DNA of 46,807 bases from an uncultured Lachnospiraceae bacterium (GTDB lineage: Bacteria > Bacillota > Clostridia > Lachnospirales > Lachnospiraceae). The DNA is taken from assembly GCA_910588655.1 (NCBI GenBank), contig CAJUPJ010000031.1:1-46807 (forward strand). Reading direction: 5' to 3'. A program made the position numbers and the translations under genes. This document shows positions 7,604-14,400 of this stretch, piece by piece; the first letter of the stretch is position 1; each line of letters begins with the position of its first letter. Under the pieces are notes generated by a model. It made no database searches and was not told the origin of the DNA. It saw only the letters and a list, made by a program, of their open reading frames with translations.

Positions 7604-10213
7604 GTGTGGAATATGTTTCTATACCAGTTATTTTTACAAATCCTGGATATGGCAGTTACAGCATGTCCAGTTATTATTATTGTACTGGTTGTACGTGGCA
7701 TTATGTACAGGCTGCCTAAAAAATACAGGTATATTATATGGCTGGTTGTATTTATACGTTTAACATGCCCTGTTGCTATATCTTCGCCAATAAGCCTGTT
7801 TAATGTAATAGATACAGGATTTACGGATGTAATTAACCTGGAAACAGGAATTAATAAAACAGGCAGCAGTCCTGGTTATAAAGCGCCTGGAAGCCATATA
7901 GATAATAACAGCAATAATAAAATACAAAAAAATACTCCTGTTATTTCAAAAGATAACCATAACAATAAAAATACAATAACACAACAAAAAGAACCTGCCT
8001 GTGATATATCTGTACCAGAAAGCACTATAAATATAGCAGGCATACCAGAAAAACAAATAAAACCAGTTATTAAATATGGTGCATTTATATGGCTTTCAGG
8101 AATTATCTTTATACTATCCTGGAATTTCTATATGTTATTTTCTATGAAAAAACATCTTGGAAATGCAGTAAAATTTAAAGACAATATATATGAATGTGGA
8201 AATATTCCTTCTCCTTTTGTTACAGGCGTACTGCATCCAAGGATTTACATTCCATTCCGTTTAGGAAAAGAGGAACAGGAATATATTTTAGAACATGAAA
8301 AATACCATATAAAACGCAGGGATTATATAATTAAACCCGCTGCATTTATACTGGCATGTATATATTGGTTTAACCCTTTAGTGTGGGTATCATATTTCCT
8401 TATGGTACGTGATATGGAAATGAGCTGTGATGAATATGTACTTCAGAATATGGATGCAGGAATACGTAAAAACTATAGCATGTCTTTACTTGGTTTTGCC
8501 ACAAACCACAGGGGAAAGGCAGCAGGTCTTTTATCATTTGGTGAAACAGATACAAGAAAGAGGGTGGTTAATGTGCTGAATTTTAAAAAACATGGGAAAT
8601 GGATGGGTGCACTGGCGGCAATACTTATACTGGTATCGGGGGCAGTATGCCTTACAAATGCTTATGATACAGGAAAAGAAACTATAAAAAATAATGAAGA
8701 TAAAATACCAGTTGTAGAAAATAGCAAAGAAACTGGAAAAAGTGAAGAAAATGGCAATATAGAACATGGTAATATAATAGCAGAAGCGGAAATAAATGGA
8801 TATAATGTACAGGTTGTCCATACAGCAGATAAAGAGCCGCCAGACAAAAATGCCCCTGCCGGGGACACATATTACAGCGGGGAATTTGTAATAAGGACTT
8901 ATAAGGATAATGTAAAATATTCAGAATACAAACTGGATTTTGGGGACAAAACCATTTATTACCCAAAAGAAGGTTTTAAATTAACTGTTAAGGACTATAA
9001 TTGTGACGGCAATAAAAATGATTTTGCTATTGGACAGGGACAGACAGCGATACCAGAATGTGGAAATTATATGTGTTACCAGTTTTTTACAATAGATGAA
9101 GATGGGAGCATTAACAGGTATACACTTTCTACAGAAGATGGCATAAACCTTGTAAAAATACCAGGTGGATATTCACCATCATTTAAGGTCAAAGACGGGC
9201 AAGTTATATGCAGTGCTATAACAAGGTATGGTACAGAACTCCAGCATATCAATATTGTGAGAACAATACCCGCTAATGATATAAAAGCAAGTGTACAGCC
9301 TATGAAAGATTTAATGGCAGCTGTTGAAAACACAATGCCACAGCCCGTTATAGATGAATTACACGTAAATGGAGTATGGCGTTTATCACATAACAATTAC
9401 CTTATAGGAAATTCTGAAAATACTGGCAATACCACCCTGCGCCTTGATTTTTATTTTGAAGAAAACAAGCTTGTACAATACGTAAGTAAAGAATATGGCT
9501 TTGTAGGTGAAATGCCAGACAACTGGATAAATAAAAGCCAGGCAAAAGAACTTGTGGCAGAATTTGAACAATTATTCCTTGGAAGGAAAGCCAGTAAAAA
9601 CAATATTAAAGAATATGCCGGACCTGCCGGGTACAGGGACAAAGAATATGCTGCATTTATAGATGAGTACGAAAATACTTTTCTGGTTTATCTGTCAAAA
9701 AATATGGTTATAAACTATGAAGCCAGTGAAAAATGGTTAAAATACGGACAGGAAACTTTACAAACAAAAGATAATTTACAGACACAGGATAATAGTTTTT
9801 ACTTTGAAAACCAGGATGTTACAATAGAACTTCCAGAGAATGAAAACTGGATACAAAATCCAAAAGCATCTTCTGTAAAAGATACAGGAATAGTTACATT
9901 TTACGATGCAATTGCAGAAACAGAAGTAAAACTGTCATTTAGAAAGAAACCAATTAAAAAACTTAAAAACATGAAAGGCTCTGTTCCTTATGAAAACCAA
10001 TATTGGTCATACTTTAAAGAGGATAAAGAAAAACTTATAAAAATACAGTTCTGCAAAAGAAAAGATATAACGACTGTATTACTTTCATGGAAGAACAAAA
10101 ACGTTTACTTTTACATGTTTACAGACTTCGTGGATATAGGTAACGAAAAAGGCAGCAGCCTTGAATGGCAGCCATTGGCAAAAATAGCGTCATATGTTGC
10201 AGAAAAAAGTTAA
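7604..10213 (+). CDS. BlaR1-like M56 metallopeptidase with an unrelated C-terminal extracellular region
   Basis: The 869-aa protein begins with an M56 membrane protease domain. It has hydrophobic segments near residues 10-30, 37-58, 160-178 and 240-260, and the zinc motif HEKYH at 231-235 followed by the EMSCDEY ligand region. Another membrane segment lies at about 335-352. In BlaR1/MecR1 this protease releases the BlaI repressor. Classical BlaR1 ends in a penicillin-binding sensor domain with SxxK and KTG motifs. Here the roughly 500-residue C-terminal part shows no such motifs and I do not recognise it, so it may sense something else. A low-complexity Asn/Lys-rich stretch occurs around residues 85-130. 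RBS GGGAGG precedes the ATG. It is translationally close to blaI. Confidence 0.85.
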   Translation: MWNMFLYQLFLQILDMAVTACPVIIIVLVVRGIMYRLPKKYRYIIWLVVFIRLTCPVAISSPISLFNVIDTGFTDVINLETGINKTGSSPGYKAPGSHIDNNSNNKIQKNTPVISKDNHNNKNTITQQKEPACDISVPESTINIAGIPEKQIKPVIKYGAFIWLSGIIFILSWNFYMLFSMKKHLGNAVKFKDNIYECGNIPSPFVTGVLHPRIYIPFRLGKEEQEYILEHEKYHIKRRDYIIKPAAFILACIYWFNPLVWVSYFLMVRDMEMSCDEYVLQNMDAGIRKNYSMSLLGFATNHRGKAAGLLSFGETDTRKRVVNVLNFKKHGKWMGALAAILILVSGAVCLTNAYDTGKETIKNNEDKIPVVENSKETGKSEENGNIEHGNIIAEAEINGYNVQVVHTADKEPPDKNAPAGDTYYSGEFVIRTYKDNVKYSEYKLDFGDKTIYYPKEGFKLTVKDYNCDGNKNDFAIGQGQTAIPECGNYMCYQFFTIDEDGSINRYTLSTEDGINLVKIPGGYSPSFKVKDGQVICSAITRYGTELQHINIVRTIPANDIKASVQPMKDLMAAVENTMPQPVIDELHVNGVWRLSHNNYLIGNSENTGNTTLRLDFYFEENKLVQYVSKEYGFVGEMPDNWINKSQAKELVAEFEQLFLGRKASKNNIKEYAGPAGYRDKEYAAFIDEYENTFLVYLSKNMVINYEASEKWLKYGQETLQTKDNLQTQDNSFYFENQDVTIELPENENWIQNPKASSVKDTGIVTFYDAIAETEVKLSFRKKPIKKLKNMKGSVPYENQYWSYFKEDKEKLIKIQFCKRKDITTVLLSWKNKNVYFYMFTDFVDIGNEKGSSLEWQPLAKIASYVAEKS

Positions 10214-10332
10214 TAGCGGGTTATTATATAAATACTAATACAGAAAAAATATTATTTACCTTCCGTCCGTCTAAACCAACTCTACCACATATAATTTACA
10301 GTTACTCTGTTGTTTAATGTTTTATGGGTTTA

Positions 10333-10551
10333 TCATGGCAGGTTTCGGGTGCCATGATGCCAGTAATATTCCGTTAAAGGGGTACTTTAAGCCCGTCGGC
10401 ATTTAAGCCAGATATTTAATGTGACGGAATAAACATAAGTTTATTCTGGAACATAAATATCTGGCTTTATGTGCCGCTGCGTGGCTTACCGTAGCGGAAG
10501 CGTACCCCTGTACGGAATATTCTGGCTCTGGCACAGAAACCGTCCACCCGT
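10333..10551. repeat. Large imperfect palindromic intergenic element
   Basis: Most of the 526-base gap between the M56 gene and the LysM gene is one long inverted repeat. Left arm about 10336-10438, right arm about 10446-10551. At the centre GAATAAAC/GTTTATTC pair across a short loop, next come AAGCCAGATATTTA and its complement, and the outer arms share AATATTCCGT, GGGGTAC and GGTTTC blocks. Smaller local hairpins exist, such as TCATGGC/GCCATGA at 10333-10357. The right arm (10499-10546) recurs almost exactly in inverted orientation at 46541-46590. It looks like a MITE-like or structured-RNA repeat; no transposase or coding potential is evident. Confidence 0.75.
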
Positions 10552-10643
10552 CAACCCTTACAAAAACACAAACACAAGATAACTGCAAATTATCCCACAA
10601 TAATTTATTGCAATTTATTACCAAGTGTTCTATAATTAAATAG

Positions 10644-10714
10644 CGAACAGATTTTCGGTTTTCTCTTGACAAACGCATGTTCATGTTATATTATAATAAC
10701 AGAACGTGCGTTTA
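10644..10714 (+). promoter_or_regulatory. SOS-type promoter with three LexA-like boxes
   Basis: Compared with the Firmicute LexA consensus CGAACRNRYGTTYG, three sites stand out. CGAACAGATTTTCG at 10644-10657 matches 13 of 14. The reverse complement of 10670-10683, TGAACATGCGTTTG, matches 13 of 14. AGAACGTGCGTTTA at 10701-10714 matches 12 of 14. A promoter sits among them: TTGACA at 10666-10671, a 17-base spacer and TATTAT at 10689-10694. LexA bound here would cover the -35 and the start region. The downstream gene is a YneA-like protein, a classic SOS target, which strengthens the reading. Confidence 0.8.
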
Positions 10715-10739
10715 GTATTTTATTAAAGGGGAAATTCGT

Positions 10740-11138
10740 ATGATAACTAAAAATATTACATCCAAAGTACATATAAAACCAGCAAAGGAACATAGTATTG
10801 CTTTATTAAGATTAAAGACAGCATTGCTTGCAGTAGTAATTTGTTTATCCGTTATTTTTCTTATTATTTATATTATATCTGTAAACAGAGGCAGAACAGC
10901 AGTTAGTGCTGATGCAGGCAATATAAGTTATATATCAGTACCTATAACCACTAACGATACATTATGGAGCATAGCAGATAAGTATTATTCAGATGAATTT
11001 GGCACAATAAATGATTATGTAAAAGAGATAAAACGGTGTAATTCTTTAAAGTCAGATAATATATATGCAGGGAGATATATTGTTGTACCTGTTATATATA
11101 ATGTTACAGATTATACATATAATGCTGCTGGTGCATAA
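10740..11138 (+). CDS. yneA: YneA-like LysM protein, probable SOS cell-division suppressor
   Basis: The 132-aa protein has one membrane helix near residues 29-50 (LLAVVICLSVIFLIIYIISV). A single extracellular LysM domain follows at about 62-118, beginning TTNDTLWSIADKYY and ending GRYIVVPV. This matches YneA of Bacillus, a short-lived membrane-anchored LysM protein made during the SOS response to delay division after DNA damage. Three LexA-like boxes directly upstream support that role. In many Firmicutes yneA lies next to lexA; no lexA is in this window. AAAGGGG precedes the ATG by about 8 bases. The symbol is by analogy, since other small LysM proteins are similar. Confidence 0.75.
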   Translation: MITKNITSKVHIKPAKEHSIALLRLKTALLAVVICLSVIFLIIYIISVNRGRTAVSADAGNISYISVPITTNDTLWSIADKYYSDEFGTINDYVKEIKRCNSLKSDNIYAGRYIVVPVIYNVTDYTYNAAGA

Positions 11139-11167
11139 GATAACCCAGATTTTCTTCTCTTTATAGC

Positions 11168-11227
11168 TTGACTTTTAATTCTTACTGATGTAATATTTAT
11201 AAGTATTACAGTTGTAAGAATTAAAAG
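11168..11227 (+). promoter_or_regulatory. PBP promoter with two BlaI/MecI-type operators
   Basis: TTGACT at 11168-11173 and TAATAT at 11191-11196 are separated by 17 bases and form a plausible promoter. Overlapping or just after the -10 are TTACTGATGTAATA (about 11183-11195) and TATTACAGTTGTAA (11204-11217). Both have the TACA/TGTA half-sites of BlaI/MecI operators. From memory, the second closely resembles the staphylococcal bla operator sequence. The whole segment is also a nested dyad: CTTTTAATTCTTAC (11172-11185) pairs with GTAAGAATTAAAAG (11214-11227). This suggests that a BlaI repressor controls the downstream penicillin-binding protein. Confidence 0.7.
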
Positions 11228-11252
11228 AGTGCATTGCAAAGGGGTTTTGTTT

Positions 11253-13334
11253 ATGAAGAGAAGAGGCATTAGTTTCTGGGTTAGAATTATTCTGGTGGAA
11301 GTTGTATTGTCAGTTGTTTTATTTTATATTGCAGGTTTCTTTTTAGTTGATACCAGCACAAAAAGGCCAGACCAGCTTCTGGCAGAATATATGGAACATA
11401 TTCCGTTAAAGGAATATAAGGAAATGTATAAAATGATTGATGTACAGGCATCGGGAGATACCAGCCAGGAGTATTTTATTAAACGGAATTCGGATATTTA
11501 CCAGGGAATAGGCATGAAAAATATGAAATTAGATATTATTTCATATAACAAAGAACAGATGTCTGTTAAATACAGGATGGCATTTGATACAGATGCAGGT
11601 AATATAAGTTTTACCAATAATGCTGTATTTACCAGAAATAAAGATGGATATAAATTAATATGGGATGATTCGCTGGTGCTGCCAGGATTATGTTCAACAT
11701 ATAAAGCCAGGGTTTCTGTTATAAAGGCAAAGCGTGGCAGGATACTTGACAGGAATGGATATATTATTGCAGGCAATGGGACTGTGTCTGTAGCTGGTGT
11801 TGTTCCTGGAAAAATTAAGGATAAAAAGAAAACATTAAAAAAAATTGCAGGTCTTCTTGGCATGAAAAAAACTGATATTAAAAAGAAACTTTCTGCTGGC
11901 TGGGTCAGGGATGGGTTATTTGTACCATTAAAAACAATTCCTAAAATAAAAGAAGCTGATTTATTGTCTGGCAGCCCTGATAATAAAATTATAAAGGAAA
12001 AGGAACGGCAGGCAAAGCTGCTGGAAATTCCTGGTGTAATGATATCTGGCAAAGAAGCGAGGGAATATCCTTATGGTAAAGCTTTGGCGCATCTTACAGG
12101 ATATGTCCAGAATGTTACAGCAGATGACCTGGAAAAGCACAAAGGGGAAGGATATTCTGCAGACAGTGTAATTGGAAGAAGTGGTGCAGAGGCACTGTTT
12201 GAAAGCCAGTTAAAAGGGGAAGACGGGTGCAGGATTTATATAACAGATGAAGAAGGAAAAGAGAAAGAAGAAATTGCCTATAAACCAGTAAGGCATGGAC
12301 AGGATATAAAACTGTCTGTTGATATAAATTTACAAATAGCATTATATAACCAGTTTAAAGAAGATAAAAGCTGTTCTGTGGCAATAAACCCATACACTGG
12401 GGAAGTCCTGGCTCTTGTAAGTACACCATCTTATGATAGTAATAGTTTTATTACTGGTATGTCTCCAGAAGAATGGGAGATGTTAAACAGTAACAAGGAT
12501 AAGCCTATGTATAACCGTTTCCGCCAGGCATGGTGTCCTGGCTCTGTATTTAAACCAGTAATTGCAGCAGCAGGCCTTGAAACCGGGACTACTATATGGT
12601 CAGAGGATTATGGAAATGAAGGTTTAAGATGGCAGAAGGATTTGTCATGGGGTTCTTATTATATAACAACACTACACGCCACAAACCCTGCTACACTTGA
12701 TAATGCCCTGGTTAATTCAGATAATATTTATTTTGCCAAGGCAGCATTAAGAATTGGTGCAGGAAAGTTAAAAGGCTTTTTAATAGGGCTTGGATTTAAT
12801 GAAGAACTGCCATTTGAAATTAAAATGGCAAAATCCCAGTTTTCCAATACAGATAAAATTGAAACAGAGGTACAGCTTGCAGATACTGGATATGGACAGG
12901 GGCAGGTATTAATTAACCCTCTTCACCTGGCATGTATTTATTCAGCTTTTTTAAATAATGGGAATATTCTTAAACCACATCTGCTGTATAAAAAGAAAGC
13001 AGAGGCAGAATACTGGATTTCCGAGGCATTTGGGAAGCAGGCAGCAGACAGGGTATTAAGTGGCATGCTTAAGGTGGTAAATAACCCTGCCGGAACAGGA
13101 TATGCCGCACATATGGATAATATACAGCTTGCAGGAAAAACAGGAACTGCTGAAATTAAGGCATCACAAGATGATAATTCTGGAACTGAGCTTGGCTGGT
13201 TTATTGTATTTATAACAGAGAATACGAAGAAGGCAGTTATGGTAGCCAGCATGGCAGAAGATGTAAAGGGCAGGGGCGGAAGTGGTTATGTAGTAAATAA
13301 AACCAGCAATGTACTGGAACAGTGGCTAAAATGA
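11253..13334 (+). CDS. Class B penicillin-binding protein, MecA/PBP2a-like architecture
   Basis: This is a transpeptidase that cross-links peptidoglycan outside the membrane. After one N-terminal membrane helix (about residues 10-32) comes an NTF2-like MecA_N domain (about 40-145). A PBP dimerisation region begins with RGRILDRNG, and then the transpeptidase domain follows. Active-site motifs are SVFK at 431-434, SDN at 489-491 and KTG at 629-631. Length is 693 aa, near that of MecA-type PBPs. I chose ATG 11253 because AAAGGGG lies 8 bases upstream; a GTG at 11229 in frame has no better site. BlaI-like operators upstream suggest beta-lactam or wall-stress induction. Low affinity for beta-lactams is inference only. 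Confidence 0.92.
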   Translation: MKRRGISFWVRIILVEVVLSVVLFYIAGFFLVDTSTKRPDQLLAEYMEHIPLKEYKEMYKMIDVQASGDTSQEYFIKRNSDIYQGIGMKNMKLDIISYNKEQMSVKYRMAFDTDAGNISFTNNAVFTRNKDGYKLIWDDSLVLPGLCSTYKARVSVIKAKRGRILDRNGYIIAGNGTVSVAGVVPGKIKDKKKTLKKIAGLLGMKKTDIKKKLSAGWVRDGLFVPLKTIPKIKEADLLSGSPDNKIIKEKERQAKLLEIPGVMISGKEAREYPYGKALAHLTGYVQNVTADDLEKHKGEGYSADSVIGRSGAEALFESQLKGEDGCRIYITDEEGKEKEEIAYKPVRHGQDIKLSVDINLQIALYNQFKEDKSCSVAINPYTGEVLALVSTPSYDSNSFITGMSPEEWEMLNSNKDKPMYNRFRQAWCPGSVFKPVIAAAGLETGTTIWSEDYGNEGLRWQKDLSWGSYYITTLHATNPATLDNALVNSDNIYFAKAALRIGAGKLKGFLIGLGFNEELPFEIKMAKSQFSNTDKIETEVQLADTGYGQGQVLINPLHLACIYSAFLNNGNILKPHLLYKKKAEAEYWISEAFGKQAADRVLSGMLKVVNNPAGTGYAAHMDNIQLAGKTGTAEIKASQDDNSGTELGWFIVFITENTKKAVMVASMAEDVKGRGGSGYVVNKTSNVLEQWLK

Positions 13335-13403
13335 ATAAATTTATTAATCCTGTTTATAATAATCTTATATATTAAAATATTTATTATAACAGGAGGTCTA
13401 GTT

Positions 13404-13838
13404 ATGGAAAACAATGATACAATCCAGTTATTAAAAGAATGTGATTCTGGAACTAAAATGGCTGTTGATTCAATTAATGAAATTCTTGATAAAGTAAAAG
13501 CAACTGAATTAAGGGATGTATTAAATGACAGCAGGATGCACCATGAAAAACTTGGCAATGAGTTACATTCACTTCTGCTGGAACATAACAGTGAAGAAAA
13601 AGAACCTGCACCTATGGCAAAAGGAATGTCATGGTTAAAGACTAATTTTAAAATGGCAATGGATGAAAGCGACGCAACTATTGCAAGCCTTATTACTGAT
13701 GGCTGTAATATGGGGGTAAAATCACTTCACATGTATATGAATAAGTATAAAGAGGCAGACAACACATCAAAAGATATATGTAAAAGGCTTGTTTCAATAG
13801 AAAGCAAGCTTTGTGAAGATATGCAGCCGTATCTTTAA
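13404..13838 (+). CDS. Four-helix bundle protein, DUF2383/PA2169-like
   Basis: The 144-aa protein is predicted to be entirely helical. Its pattern (MAVDSINEILDKV, MHHEKLGNELHSLL, MDESDATIASLITDG, and a last helix with YKEADNTSKDICKRL) resembles ferritin-like DUF2383 proteins, whose role is poorly known. Acidic and histidine residues occur at helix positions where ferritin-like folds bind metals, but I cannot confirm a metal site. AGGAGG precedes the ATG. It stands 69 bases after the penicillin-binding protein gene and may share its transcript or have its own promoter. Confidence 0.65.
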   Translation: MENNDTIQLLKECDSGTKMAVDSINEILDKVKATELRDVLNDSRMHHEKLGNELHSLLLEHNSEEKEPAPMAKGMSWLKTNFKMAMDESDATIASLITDGCNMGVKSLHMYMNKYKEADNTSKDICKRLVSIESKLCEDMQPYL

Positions 13839-13968
13839 AATAAACCGTTCTTACTGTACTGTTAAAGATATAGCAAGCCCTATTACGGAATGTTTCTGCT
13901 GTAGAGTGCTGGAGTTCCGTTTAAATATGAAAATTTTAGAAATTTTTCAAAGAATAAATTCTTGTATA

Positions 13969-13997
13969 TTGAATAATTTGTAATAAAGATGTATAAT
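13969..13997 (+). promoter_or_regulatory. Putative sigma-A promoter for the 58-aa gene
   Basis: TTGAAT at 13969-13974 is followed 17 bases later by a perfect TATAAT at 13992-13997. A leader of roughly 90 bases, relatively G-rich near its end, separates it from the ATG at 14090. Confidence 0.5.
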
Positions 13998-14089
13998 ACC
14001 ATATATACAAAACAGATAAGAATAATAAATTATTATGCCGTACTGGTGGACCGCAGGGACATAATGTTACGGGAAGAACGGGGGATGCT

Positions 14090-14266
14090 ATGGATAAGTT
14101 AAAAATGGAAGAAAAAGAGCTTAAAGAAAAGATTGAGTTTTGTTCATTACTTATTAAGTATGGTAATCTGGTTGGTGCTTCTTCTGAACAAAGCATAAAG
14201 GCTTTTAAGCTCAAAGATAACTTTGAAGAGGAATTAAGAGTCCTTAAGCTGAAAATGGGTAAGTAA
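14090..14266 (+). CDS. Small hypothetical protein (58 aa)
   Basis: The open frame runs from ATG 14090 to TAA 14264-14266 and encodes a charged, probably helical protein beginning MDKLKMEEKELKEKIEFCSL and ending LRVLKLKMGK. A G-rich stretch (GGGGG) about 5 bases upstream can serve as ribosome binding site. A consensus-like promoter lies at 13969-13997 and a strong terminator at 14341-14367, so promoter, frame and terminator form a self-contained unit. I do not recognise a family. The single Cys and heptad-like spacing of Leu/Ile suggest a short coiled coil. An antisense frame overlaps but lacks such signals. Confidence 0.55.
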   Translation: MDKLKMEEKELKEKIEFCSLLIKYGNLVGASSEQSIKAFKLKDNFEEELRVLKLKMGK

Positions 14267-14340
14267 GCGTATAATATATGGGAATTTATGGTCCACGGGC
14301 ATATTGAATGTGTTTAGGGATATAAAAAGATACGTTGATT

Positions 14341-14367
14341 AAAGCGCTGTATTTGATACAGCGCTTT
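14341..14367. terminator. Bidirectional rho-independent terminator
   Basis: AAAGCGCTGTAT and ATACAGCGCTTT form a 12-base-pair perfect stem with a 3-base loop. A-rich and T-rich flanks are short on both strands. It lies between the small gene on the plus strand and the end of ppk on the minus strand, so it can stop both. Confidence 0.8.
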
Positions 14368-14400
14368 GTTACAGTGGAAATATTTTGATTTTCCTTTATA

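Noticed and set aside
10403..10684. 93-residue minus-strand open frame in the gap before the LysM gene
   Set aside because: It lies across the palindromic repeat and the SOS promoter, has no ribosome binding site and resembles no family.
14022..14089. G-rich leader of the small gene, considered as a riboswitch
   Set aside because: No known riboswitch core motif could be recognised.
13936..14214. 92-residue minus-strand open frame overlapping the 58-aa gene
   Set aside because: It crosses the plus-strand promoter and the small gene, lacks a ribosome binding site and has no recognisable motifs.
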